15,685 nucleotides of DNA from Bacillota bacterium (GCA_023388515.1 JAEWGD010000023.1:1-15685), one strand, 5' to 3'; positions 1 through 7,805 are shown, counted from the first letter of the stretch. The notes: generated from the letters alone by a model not told the origin. A program made the numbers and translations.

Positions 1-129
1 ACGAAATTCGGTTACAATAACTGCCCACTTTTCTGCTCCGTTCACTTTACATCAACCCCTAAATGATTTTTCTTCTATTTTATCATCTGGGCGGTTGTTT
101 TGGAAGTGGGGCGGGTTTGACGGGTACCA
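1..129. mobile_element. Possible end of an insertion sequence (remnant)
   Basis: This stretch has no gene with a ribosome site. Its base composition is locally unlike the rest: a GC-rich block (GGGCGG, GTGGGGCGGG) ends in TGACGGGTACC near position 128, after which the DNA returns to AT-rich coding-like sequence that reads as the tail of a gene. That abrupt change, next to a broken gene, is what an insertion-sequence terminus looks like; an IS66-type end is my impression only. No transposase reading frame or second end is inside the window, so this stays a weak call. Confidence 0.25.
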
Positions 130-359
130 TTGAATCGTCAGCTCGTACTTTTTGTAAAGAAGTTTTTTATTTAAATCGCAAAGAACTATCTCAATGGGCA
201 GCCAAAGCAATCAATTCATTGAGAACTGCAAGAAGTAATTTTCATGAAGAAGGTGATTCTGAATGGCGTAGGAAAATAAAAGATTTGTTTATACTTGACA
301 AAACCACGCCGAAAGCATTTATCGAATTGATTTCAAGAAAAAAATTATCGGATTTATAA
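130..359 (+). pseudogene. 3' fragment of an unrecognised gene
   Basis: An open frame ending at TAA 357-359 encodes about 75 residues of plausible soluble, helical, charged protein (for example KELSQWAAKAINSLRTARSN). Read upstream, the frame continues into the GC-rich block without a ribosome site: the only ATG, at 63, is preceded by AT-rich DNA with no Shine-Dalgarno. The most likely reading is the C-terminal end of a gene whose 5' part was lost when the element at 1-129 inserted or recombined. I do not recognise the family. It could also be a chance open frame. Confidence 0.35.
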
Positions 360-454
360 AAAGAATACCAATTTCGCTTAATGTTTATTAAATAAAGTAA
401 CAACATAGCAATTAGATGCAATTCAATTAATGTGCTAGTATTTCTTAACAGGCT

Positions 455-468
455 CATATTCGAATATG
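455..468. repeat. Perfect 14-bp palindrome next to the ribosome site
   Basis: CATATTCGAATATG is a perfect 14-bp palindrome. Its last G is the first base of the GGAGG ribosome site (468-472) of the gene starting at 480. A dimeric repressor bound here would sit in the leader of the three-gene unit; alternatively the RNA could form a small hairpin beside the ribosome site. No regulator gene is adjacent. Confidence 0.4.
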
Positions 469-479
469 GAGGTATATGT

Positions 480-1316
480 ATGTTCATTGATACGCATACA
501 AAAAAAGCAATGGAAGAATCCATATGTGATCTTATGGATATTACAGTGGAAGAACTCTATGACGAAATGAACCGCGTTGAAAGTATGTGTGGAGGTAATT
601 ATTATATTAGGGACAGAAAGTTCAAAGCCTTTATTGATGAACATATTTACAAAGCATTACCAAATGAAATTCTGTTTTTTCATTTAGCACGTCGACTAAA
701 AGGAACTGAAGATGATGTCATTGGACGAAATCTTCGTGATTTATTAACTACAGAAAATACATTAAGTGCTGCTATAAAAAAATATAACATTGAGTTTTCC
801 AATGGGATCGATCATATAGAGACAGTATATTGTAGAAAGACCGTGGATTGGGACAAATACGGGTGTGGAAATTCAAGCAACATGAAGTTTCGTTTAGGGT
901 ACTATAAAGGAAGTGAGGACTTTTGCTTTAATGGTTTTTCATTTAAAGACTTGCTATACAAGAACAATTATGCACGAAGTTTATCAGGAGTTCCAGAGTT
1001 TGTTGGCGAATTAATTGAGTGTCTTGGGTGTCGAGAGCTTGGCCATTATTTTATGAGTAATAGTGCATATTATTGTTATGAATATAGAATCCCTATAGAT
1101 AGAGTAATATTTGATGGTCACAATTTAAATTCTACAGACTTGAAACAGCGACACCTTATAAGATGTGTTTTAGAACGGCTGAGTGATTATGCAGACACTG
1201 ATATTAGAAATATGCGTGACGATAAAAATCCCATCTTGAGATTATCGGATGATGATATTTTACCTTCAAATTATTTTGTAAAAAAGGAACGGATTACCGT
1301 AGAAATGCTTGAGTAA
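480..1316 (+). CDS. Protein of unknown function, first gene of AAA+ three-gene unit
   Basis: Encodes 278 residues. ATG 480 is chosen over the in-frame GTG at 432 because GGAGG lies at 468-472 with a 7-nt spacer, while the GTG has no ribosome site. I do not recognise a named family. The protein is soluble, without signal peptide or membrane segment. It shows an N-terminal helical part (about 1-70), then a segment with FFHLARRL and NLRDLLTTENTLSAAIKKY (about 65-105), then a mixed beta part with several Cys and aromatic residues, including FCFNGFSFKDLLY and YYCYEYRIPIDRVIFDG. The dense conserved-looking aromatic motifs suggest an enzyme-like or binding domain, but I cannot name active-site residues. 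It sits 56 bp upstream of the DUF6414-like gene, in the same direction, and probably shares a transcript with it and the ATPase. By position it could be the effector or sensor of that unit (inference). Confidence 0.75.
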   Translation: MFIDTHTKKAMEESICDLMDITVEELYDEMNRVESMCGGNYYIRDRKFKAFIDEHIYKALPNEILFFHLARRLKGTEDDVIGRNLRDLLTTENTLSAAIKKYNIEFSNGIDHIETVYCRKTVDWDKYGCGNSSNMKFRLGYYKGSEDFCFNGFSFKDLLYKNNYARSLSGVPEFVGELIECLGCRELGHYFMSNSAYYCYEYRIPIDRVIFDGHNLNSTDLKQRHLIRCVLERLSDYADTDIRNMRDDKNPILRLSDDDILPSNYFVKKERITVEMLE

Positions 1317-1372
1317 AAGACTTGGTTATTTATTTCAAGTACAAAAATATTAGAATAAGGGGTTGTGTTAAA

Positions 1373-2239
1373 ATGCTTTTTAATGTTTACTATATGAACT
1401 TTTCAAAAGTTTATGAAATCAAAATGATGTTAAGCAACATTATCAAAACAGATGGTACTATTGAAACAGCAAAAGATGATACCATAGATGCGGAATTGCA
1501 GGCAAAAATGGGTACCAGGTTTTTGAAGTTGTTTAATGCTGAAGTTGGAGCTGGCGTTAAATCAGGTTCTACTGATTCTCAGAAGGTCCTTGAAAGCTTC
1601 AAGGTTACAATGACCAAGTCGTTAATTTTAAATGAAGTAATGGGGAAATGTGATGTTATTACTTCGTTCGAAAATATAGCTGAGGGGCAGCTTTTAAGAA
1701 TTGATAACGTTTCTCTTTCTTTGGAAAACGAAACAGAACTTAGAACTGTTAAAATGTTTTCTAATGGTTCATTTAAGGGAATGAAATTGCCTGAAGCAGG
1801 CGGTCTGGATATTAACAACTTATTTAATTCAATGTTTAAGGATTATTCGTATAAATTAAAAGGTGGGATAGCAGGTACCACAGATACGCTTATTATTAAG
1901 ATACCGCTTACTTTTGAAAGTGAGTTTGAAAGCCTTTACAGCGTGGATGATCTTTTTATTGGTAACGTGTCGATAATCGGCATTTATAAAGGAAAAACAA
2001 AAATTAATAAATTAAAAAGTTCATTTGACTTTTTCCAAGATCTTGGCCAGACATCAAGCAATGACTTAGATACAGAAATTCATAATAGTCAATATTCCCA
2101 ACCACAAATAACAAAACTCAAAAGCGAAGATGACGGGATTGATTACAACTACATTGATTTGTTGGCAATAGTACAGGTTGTCCAGCCAAAGATAGGCTCT
2201 TCCACAACTAAAAAAACAGGAAAGAAAGATACAAAATGA
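1373..2239 (+). CDS. DUF6414-like protein, second gene of AAA+ three-gene unit
   Basis: Encodes 288 residues. ATG 1373 is preferred to the in-frame TTG at 1322: AAGGGG lies about 10 nt upstream, and the protein then begins in the pattern I associate with DUF6414 proteins, a short beta strand followed by a helix (VYYMNFSKVYEIKMML). The next part (about 35-90) is a basic helical segment that includes AELQAKMGTRFLKLFNAEVG. A beta-rich middle follows (ENIAEGQLLRIDNVSL), then DYSYKLKGGIAG, KIPLTFESEFESLYSVDDL and IGNVSIIGIYKGK. The lysine-rich tail is probably disordered. The family name rests on remembered pattern, not on a search, and its biochemical role is unknown to me. Its last codon overlaps the start of the ATPase gene by four bases (ATGA), so the two are probably translationally coupled and their products may act together. 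Confidence 0.65.
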   Translation: MLFNVYYMNFSKVYEIKMMLSNIIKTDGTIETAKDDTIDAELQAKMGTRFLKLFNAEVGAGVKSGSTDSQKVLESFKVTMTKSLILNEVMGKCDVITSFENIAEGQLLRIDNVSLSLENETELRTVKMFSNGSFKGMKLPEAGGLDINNLFNSMFKDYSYKLKGGIAGTTDTLIIKIPLTFESEFESLYSVDDLFIGNVSIIGIYKGKTKINKLKSSFDFFQDLGQTSSNDLDTEIHNSQYSQPQITKLKSEDDGIDYNYIDLLAIVQVVQPKIGSSTTKKTGKKDTK

Positions 2240-3402
2240 GAGAAATATTATTTTATAATAGAAATCAATTCTTCAATTTTAACAAACAACTAATATCTAA
2301 TGATTGTGAGTTGCTTAGTATGTCGCAATTTCTTTTATTATTTAAAAATGAAGAATTTGACGAAGAAACAAAATATTATGTTGACTTATCCTCGTTAGCT
2401 TGTTTATTAATAAGTGATGAATCCCAAATTTATAACTTTGAGCAGTTATTCAATAAATTTAATGAGAACATCACTTTTATATGCGACAAAACTTATGAAA
2501 AAGACATTTGTTATTTGCTTAGATATATTTTTGAAGATTTTTCGGATATAGAAGTAGATGCTGAAGAAGCCCCTGCTGGACAAGAGGACTATATTCCTGC
2601 CAATTTGAAAAAGGTAAAGAAAATTACAGACTTAGTTAACGAGGAGCTTGATGCATTTTTTAACGCTTTTGATTCCAGATTGTATGGCCACGAAAGATTT
2701 AAAGAAGAATTTAAACAGATTGTTGAGTCCTTTCGTGTATTTAACAAATTAGGAGAACATAAAATTTTATCTCTTTTCTTAATGGGCGACTCAGGTGTGG
2801 GAAAAACAGAGGTAGCTCGTTCAATACATAAAGCATTGGGTAGTAAAGCAAAATTAGCAAAGGTCAACTTTGGTAACTATAGTAGCCACGATGCTTTAAA
2901 CAGTTTGATTGGCAGTCCGCTTGGATATATAGGCAGTGATGGAGGCGAGTTAGTTAAACGAGTGAATGAGTCAGACATAGGTTTAATTCTTATTGATGAA
3001 TTTGAAAAAGCCAACAACGCTGTTTTTAATTATTTCCTTGATGTACTGGAAAGTGGCAAAATCGTAAATTCTCGGGCTGAAGAATACGATGTAAATGGAT
3101 ATATTATTGTCTTTACTTCAAATATCAGTAAAGACGACTTCAAAAATAAAATATCGCCTGAGCTACGATCGAGGCTTGATTATAAAGGTATGTTTAATCT
3201 TCTTACAGATGAAGATAAGTTGAAGTTTATGCATTTTAGAGTTAATCAAATTATTGACAAATATAATAAATTCGTTTCTAAGGAATTACCAGTAGAAATC
3301 CGCAAAAATGTTATTTCGACTATTGATGTTACACGATTTAAAAATATGCGAGATTTAAACAAGAATATTAAGGATACTTTCGTTAACAAAATCAATCACT
3401 AG
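2236..3402 (+). CDS. Stand-alone ClpA/ClpB-type AAA+ ATPase (putative unfoldase)
   Basis: Encodes 388 residues. Residues 1-135 form an N-terminal region I do not recognise. Residues about 145-385 are a single AAA+ module of the ClpA/B D2 type. Visible elements are Walker A GDSGVGKT (184-191), pore loop GYIG (230-233, matching GYVG of Clp/Hsp100 proteins), Walker B LILIDE (D254, E255), sensor-1 Asn in TSN (N296) and arginine residues R311/R313 in PELRSRLD. The pore-loop tyrosine means that, like Clp proteins, it may thread and remodel a polypeptide. There is no first AAA+ domain, no ClpB middle coiled coil, and no obvious IGF/IGL loop for docking ClpP, and the protein is far shorter than ClpA/B (about 750-860 residues). 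ATG 2236 overlaps the TGA of the preceding gene. ATP-dependent remodelling of one of its two operon partners is the simplest hypothesis. Confidence 0.85.
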   Translation: MREILFYNRNQFFNFNKQLISNDCELLSMSQFLLLFKNEEFDEETKYYVDLSSLACLLISDESQIYNFEQLFNKFNENITFICDKTYEKDICYLLRYIFEDFSDIEVDAEEAPAGQEDYIPANLKKVKKITDLVNEELDAFFNAFDSRLYGHERFKEEFKQIVESFRVFNKLGEHKILSLFLMGDSGVGKTEVARSIHKALGSKAKLAKVNFGNYSSHDALNSLIGSPLGYIGSDGGELVKRVNESDIGLILIDEFEKANNAVFNYFLDVLESGKIVNSRAEEYDVNGYIIVFTSNISKDDFKNKISPELRSRLDYKGMFNLLTDEDKLKFMHFRVNQIIDKYNKFVSKELPVEIRKNVISTIDVTRFKNMRDLNKNIKDTFVNKINH

Positions 3403-3540
3403 GAAGAGCCATAATATCGATGTTTTATGCATAACATGCTACTTTGGTTTATTGAAGCATGATAAGAATAGACTTAATTTATCATTATATTTAATAAATT
3501 TCCATTGAAAAATATACATTCAATAAAGCAGGTGACAAAT

Positions 3541-5145
3541 ATGTTTTCATTTTTTAAGAAAAAATTAAAGATAGCATGCGAAATAGACGTTTATAAAAAT
3601 GCCACAACAAATCATGAAAGTCAACGTGCATATGTTCTTGAAACAGCATTGAGTTCACTCGAAAGTGGAGATGTTTCACAACTGCATATTGCATATGGTG
3701 GAATAATTGAAAACAGAAAAAACATCAAATATATTAGCCGATTGGGTTCAGCAATTTCAAAAATGCTTGAAAATATGAGTTGTAACGAAAAAATACGTCT
3801 GAGTGAGAATTTCAGGCAGTTTTCTTCAATGGAATGGTATGCTGACTGGGGGAAATTCAATGTTGGTGAGTTACAGAATACACTCGCTAATGAACAGCAT
3901 TTCATTAGTATATTGATAATCGGAAGCATTCATTCAAATGGGCATTACCGTGAAAAATGTCTGCGTCTTATGTCAGGGTATAAAATTGCACTCCCATTTA
4001 TAATTTTACGTTTAAATGACTGGATAGAGAATATTCGCAAAGTAGCTGAAACAATGGCTTTTGAGATGATTGATAAATGTACGACGGCAGAATTAGTTCA
4101 TATTATGCCATATATAACAAAAGTAAATAACAGCGAGCGACGTGACAATGAAAAGATAAACTCTTTATATGAAATGATAATTCATCACATTAAACAAGAT
4201 ATTACAGAAAATGATATACTCGAAATTGCAAAAATCAAGGACTATTATACTAAAAAATATGCATATATAATGTTGTTTTCACAAAAAGTTCTTTCTAGTT
4301 CTTTAGCAAGGCTAACAATGAAAACTGAAAGAAACAAATTTCTAAAATCATATATTATGTGCAAATATATTGAATTTTATAAACCTAACATAAATGAAAT
4401 TGATATACTGCTTAAAGATAAGAATTATTTGGTAAGATATACTGCTGCACAGTATAAATACAAACATTTGAATAATTTATGGGATGGTTCAGAAGATTTA
4501 CTGCTTGATAAAAGTCGTACAATACGTGAATACGCTGCTTTTCTGTTTAGAAAACATACAGAGTTTGATGTGGTGCAATTTTACAGAGATCAACTTGACG
4601 GTGAAGAATGTAATTACGCAGTACTTGGACTTGGTGAATGCAGTTCAAAACATGATATTGAATTAATTATGCCATATCTTAATTCGCAAAATACAAAGCT
4701 CGTATCAGCAACGCTTACTGCAATAAGACAGTTAAATGGATATGAAAGTGCTAAATTATATTGGGAGTATCTTTTTCATAGTTGCATTTCTATATCAAAA
4801 ACAGCACATTTGATGATACAAAAAAGCAAATCACAATATGGTGCAAGCCGTGTTTATAATGCACTAATAAAGTGTGAAGTTTTGGATATTAAACGATATC
4901 TGATTCTGATTTTAACAAATGAGAATTCATGGGAGCGTCTGCCATATCTCCTTAAATTGTACCAATATGAAGATGGACAGTTACAATTTTATATTCACAA
5001 AGCGATAGCTAAACGTAACCCTTTTGCAAGAGTGTCTATGGAGCTTGCTACTTTTATAAAATCTACTATATCTGAGCAACAGGATATTCTACCCAAAGAG
5101 CTTGTGTGGGAAATAGAACACGATTTACAGAATATTGTAAGGTAA
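3541..5145 (+). CDS. HEAT-like helical repeat protein
   Basis: Encodes 534 residues. ATG 3541 has AGGTGA five bases upstream and is preferred to the in-frame TTG at 3505. The product is predicted to be almost all helical, with repeated helix pairs of HEAT/ARM character, such as LPFIILRLNDWIENIRKVAE, DKNYLVRYTAAQYK, DKSRTIREYAAFLFRKH and ELIMPYLNSQNTKLVSATLT. Each pairs an amphipathic helix carrying R/K and A with a hydrophobic second helix. The first 40 residues are basic. There is no signal peptide, membrane segment or catalytic motif, so a scaffold or binding role is most likely. It lies 138 bp after the AAA+ gene and 81 bp before the nuclease pair, so it may be transcribed on its own. The link to either neighbour is only positional. 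Confidence 0.75.
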   Translation: MFSFFKKKLKIACEIDVYKNATTNHESQRAYVLETALSSLESGDVSQLHIAYGGIIENRKNIKYISRLGSAISKMLENMSCNEKIRLSENFRQFSSMEWYADWGKFNVGELQNTLANEQHFISILIIGSIHSNGHYREKCLRLMSGYKIALPFIILRLNDWIENIRKVAETMAFEMIDKCTTAELVHIMPYITKVNNSERRDNEKINSLYEMIIHHIKQDITENDILEIAKIKDYYTKKYAYIMLFSQKVLSSSLARLTMKTERNKFLKSYIMCKYIEFYKPNINEIDILLKDKNYLVRYTAAQYKYKHLNNLWDGSEDLLLDKSRTIREYAAFLFRKHTEFDVVQFYRDQLDGEECNYAVLGLGECSSKHDIELIMPYLNSQNTKLVSATLTAIRQLNGYESAKLYWEYLFHSCISISKTAHLMIQKSKSQYGASRVYNALIKCEVLDIKRYLILILTNENSWERLPYLLKLYQYEDGQLQFYIHKAIAKRNPFARVSMELATFIKSTISEQQDILPKELVWEIEHDLQNIVR

Positions 5146-5146
5146 A

Positions 5147-5167
5147 TTAACCTTGAACTTAGGTTAA
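5147..5167. repeat. Inverted repeat between HEAT-like and nuclease genes
   Basis: TTAACCT (5147-5153) and AGGTTAA (5161-5167) are perfect 7-bp inverted copies around a 7-base loop, directly after the stop codon of the HEAT-like gene. No T-run follows, so it is at best a weak terminator. It could instead be an operator ahead of the nuclease gene at 5227. Confidence 0.3.
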
Positions 5168-5226
5168 ATTCTTAGTAGGTTTAAATCACATTAATCGTAA
5201 AAAGTTAGTAGTCATGAGGTGATAAT

Positions 5227-5976
5227 TTGATAGCTGAAATTTATCATAAGATAAGTAAATCTGGTAGTAATCTAAGTGAACGCTTAGAAGATGAGCTGAC
5301 AGGTAACTATTTTGGTAATTTGAGATATATCCCATTTAAAAGAGGGTTAGGACGAATTCTAGCTAAATATGTATATGATGAAAAAGCTATTTTTCAGGAA
5401 ATTTTTTCGCAAAATCAAGATGAAGAATGGAATACAGAATTTTGGAAACGATCAGATTTAGGATATGGTGAAATTGATTGTTATATGAGCGGACTAAGTG
5501 GTGTTTCGCTGGGCATTGAAGTTAAATATAGAAGTGATTTATCGTCGGAAGACCAGCTTGAAAGAGAAGCAGAAATGCTTAAAGAATGGAGCATTAATGG
5601 ACAAAAACTACTTCTTTTTATTGCACCAGGAAAAGAGTATTGTAAATATGTTTATCAAAAAAATAAAGACAAAGATAAATTTAAATTTAATGATGTTACA
5701 TTAGGTTTTCTGACTTGGGAAGATGCTTTATTAGGTTTGAAGGAAGTTGCAATTGAAAATAATTTTGAGAAAATAATTGTTGAAGATCTTTATAATTTAT
5801 TAAATGGAAAAGGTTTTCATGGGTTTAATGGGTTTGAGAGTAAACACAATGATGAGAATAAAGTTGATGCTTTATTAGTATGGAAATTTGTCCATGAAAC
5901 CAAAGCTGATTTTTCATTTTCTGATTCTTCACCATTAATTAGGGAGGACACATATGAGTTTAGGAGAAAATATTAA
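5227..5976 (+). CDS. PD-(D/E)XK superfamily nuclease
   Basis: Encodes 249 residues from TTG 5227, which has the strong ribosome site GAGGTGAT (5216-5223) just upstream. The nuclease core is visible as a beta hairpin: GEIDCY (D84), then IEVKYR (E98, K100), which is the D-(X)n-E-X-K signature of the restriction-endonuclease-like fold. Q110 in the following helix (SSEDQLERE) fits the family pattern. The upstream acidic helix (about 50-75, with EEW) may supply another metal ligand. Residues about 120-170 look like the rest of the alpha/beta core (QKLLLFIAPG), and the C-terminal 80 residues are acidic and helical. Cleavage of DNA or RNA is expected; the target cannot be read from sequence. The 3' end overlaps the next gene by 23 bp, so the two products are probably made together. 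Confidence 0.75.
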   Translation: MIAEIYHKISKSGSNLSERLEDELTGNYFGNLRYIPFKRGLGRILAKYVYDEKAIFQEIFSQNQDEEWNTEFWKRSDLGYGEIDCYMSGLSGVSLGIEVKYRSDLSSEDQLEREAEMLKEWSINGQKLLLFIAPGKEYCKYVYQKNKDKDKFKFNDVTLGFLTWEDALLGLKEVAIENNFEKIIVEDLYNLLNGKGFHGFNGFESKHNDENKVDALLVWKFVHETKADFSFSDSSPLIREDTYEFRRKY

Positions 5977-6571
5977 TAATGCGTTTAAAGTGGTATTTAG
6001 TACTTTGCAGAGTGTTGAAGACTTGGTAAACTGTTTATCGTCAAATTATGATGATGAAAAATATTCAAAACCTACAGATAAATTTTTAAGATATAAGACG
6101 GACTTATCTTGGGATGGCTGGATTTATTGGAGTTTTATTCTAGTATATCAACGTAGAGAAGACGGTAACTTAATGGATAATGATTGGATCAACGCACCGT
6201 TATATGCTGTTGAGATAAATTTGGATTCTGATACAAATGAGGAAGAACCACAGATTTTCATTGCAAAAATGGAATATAACAATCTTGCTGGATGGTCAAA
6301 AGGAATTTCACCTGGTAGTCATGGAACAATATATCAACCAATACATGCAGATTATGAAGGGTCTGAATGGTCTGAATGGTTTGAATTAGAAGAATACCTT
6401 GATGAATACTATGTTATAACGCCAAAAGAAAATATGATAGCTAAGATGGATAAAAACTATTGGGGATTTAAAAAATTAGTAAGAAAGAGTATCCCACTTG
6501 TTTCTATCAATGGAGATAATTATTTAAGTAAAATATTTGGAACAATTGAAGAATTAGCAGTATTAGAATAA
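5954..6571 (+). CDS. Acidic partner protein of the PD-(D/E)XK nuclease (unknown function)
   Basis: Encodes 205 residues from ATG 5954, with AGGGAGG (5941-5947) placed inside the end of the nuclease gene. The protein is unusually acidic and rich in Trp and Tyr (for example DLSWDGWIYWSF, YEGSEWSEWFELEEYLDEYY). It has no signal peptide, no membrane segment and no recognisable catalytic motif. I do not recognise the family. The 23-bp overlap and shared transcript tie it to the nuclease. Acidic partners of nucleases are often inhibitors or specificity subunits, so an immunity/antitoxin role or a substrate-recognition role are both possible; this is inference from arrangement and charge only. Confidence 0.65.
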   Translation: MSLGENINNAFKVVFSTLQSVEDLVNCLSSNYDDEKYSKPTDKFLRYKTDLSWDGWIYWSFILVYQRREDGNLMDNDWINAPLYAVEINLDSDTNEEEPQIFIAKMEYNNLAGWSKGISPGSHGTIYQPIHADYEGSEWSEWFELEEYLDEYYVITPKENMIAKMDKNYWGFKKLVRKSIPLVSINGDNYLSKIFGTIEELAVLE

Positions 6572-6639
6572 GAATTGCAGGGAGCGTATTAGCGATATGT
6601 ACACTTACTGTAGATTTAATGACAAAGCAGGAGGTTGAT

Positions 6640-7767
6640 ATGGAAAATGCATTATGGAATGGGAAAGTAATTTTAGCTTCTGAAATAGCAAAGGATTATT
6701 TATTAGAAAAAGGAATCCGAAAGGCTAGTGGGCGAAAAGAAATATTTTGTCCTGATCCAGAATGCCATAATAATATTCTCCGATATTGCCATGGTGAAGA
6801 AAAAGAAGCGTATTTCGCTCATTTAAACAATGAGCAATGTGACTATGCATTATTTGATAAAGGCAACTCGTCAACAATGCGTATGGTAAGACAAAAGTTG
6901 TATGAAAATTTCAAGAAAAAAGGTTATAATGTAAAACCAGAGGTAAAAGTATTATCTCACCATTATACACATCTATTGTTTGATATGGAAGACGGAACAA
7001 AACTTGCTTTGGAAATTGGAACTCAGAGAATTTCTGCAAATCAGATGGATTATTTAACTAATGAGTACCAAAAAGCAGGGATACTATTAAAATGGGTTGT
7101 ACTTGATAGTACAGACAAACCAGTAAGAGAAGACCATACTTATTTCATAAAACGTTATCTTCTGAATGAATCATTAAATATGGATTTATTAGTAGTGAAC
7201 TGGAATGGCATTGATGTAGCACAATATAAAGTTGATCCAAATAAATATGAGTACAATGGGCAATATTGTACGTCAACAAATTATCCTGAAACATACACCG
7301 AACAGGGGAAATTAAGTGACTTAAGATTTTGTGGTAACGAGTTGGGCTTAGCAGACTATCACACAAGATACAATGAATGGCTTATAAAAAAGCGTAATGC
7401 TTTTAATAAAAAAATCAAACAATATGAAGAAGAAAAAAAGAATTATATAGAAGAAATGAAACGACGAGAAAAAGAAGAATCTCAAATTCTTACATATGTA
7501 CAGTCTTCAGTTAAGCCTATTACAACTATAACAGCTAATAAACATATTCAAGTCGAAGAAAGCATCACATATGAGCAAAGACGAGAGCAAATTTATGATA
7601 AAATCAATCAGCAACAACATCATCAAGTATATGATTCTTTGGGAATAAGATGGATTAAATGCGAAATATGTGGGGCAGTAGAAATATCGGATAAATTTAG
7701 TACGTATGGTGGAAAAGATCATATAAATCTTGGTAAATGCAAAAACTGCAGTAAAAATAAACGATAA
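6640..7767 (+). CDS. CoiA-like nuclease with N- and C-terminal zinc modules
   Basis: Encodes 375 residues. ATG 6640 has CAGGAGG at 6628-6634 with a 5-base spacer; the upstream in-frame ATG at 6619 lies before that site and has none of its own. The layout follows the competence protein CoiA family: a zinc knuckle C37-x4-C42 with FAH (H61) and C67, a helix (SSTMRMVRQKLYENF), then a nuclease-like strand set with E101, FDMEDG (D115), LALEIG (E125) and the trailing pattern YLTNEYQKAGILLKWVVLD. Classical members carry E-x-Q at the last catalytic strand; here it reads E-I-G, so catalysis may be altered or lost. A basic/acidic coiled coil (about 245-285, KKIKQYEEEKKNYIEEMKRR) leads to a C-terminal zinc ribbon C341-x2-C344 ... 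C367-x2-C370. It is not next to competence genes, so an accessory DNA-processing or defence role is more likely than transformation. Confidence 0.7.
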   Translation: MENALWNGKVILASEIAKDYLLEKGIRKASGRKEIFCPDPECHNNILRYCHGEEKEAYFAHLNNEQCDYALFDKGNSSTMRMVRQKLYENFKKKGYNVKPEVKVLSHHYTHLLFDMEDGTKLALEIGTQRISANQMDYLTNEYQKAGILLKWVVLDSTDKPVREDHTYFIKRYLLNESLNMDLLVVNWNGIDVAQYKVDPNKYEYNGQYCTSTNYPETYTEQGKLSDLRFCGNELGLADYHTRYNEWLIKKRNAFNKKIKQYEEEKKNYIEEMKRREKEESQILTYVQSSVKPITTITANKHIQVEESITYEQRREQIYDKINQQQHHQVYDSLGIRWIKCEICGAVEISDKFSTYGGKDHINLGKCKNCSKNKR

Positions 7768-7778
7768 ATCATGATTTA
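7765..7778. repeat. 14-bp perfect palindrome after the CoiA-like gene
   Basis: TAAATCATGATTTA is self-complementary, beginning at the stop codon of the CoiA-like gene and lying 27 bp before the start of the next gene. It is AT-rich and has no T-run, so it may be chance, a weak mRNA hairpin or a protein site. Confidence 0.25.
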
Positions 7779-7805
7779 AAATTAGTGCTAACAAAGGAGA
7801 ATAAA

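Noticed and set aside
63..359. Complete 98-residue gene starting at ATG 63
   Set aside because: No ribosome site precedes it and its first part reads through the GC-rich element-like block; only the tail looks like coding sequence.
242..644. Minus-strand open frames under the first gene
   Set aside because: No ribosome sites, and they are the antisense of better supported coding sequence with odd cysteine/histidine-rich translations.
480..1316. ADP-ribosyltransferase or phosphotransferase identity for the first gene
   Set aside because: A few H, R and aromatic motifs are suggestive but no complete catalytic signature could be traced.
4484..4666. 60-residue plus-strand frame inside the HEAT-like gene
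   Set aside because: Entirely nested in another frame of a well-supported gene and without a ribosome site.
7145..7794. Minus-strand frames under the CoiA-like gene
   Set aside because: Antisense shadows; no start signals and no recognisable protein features.
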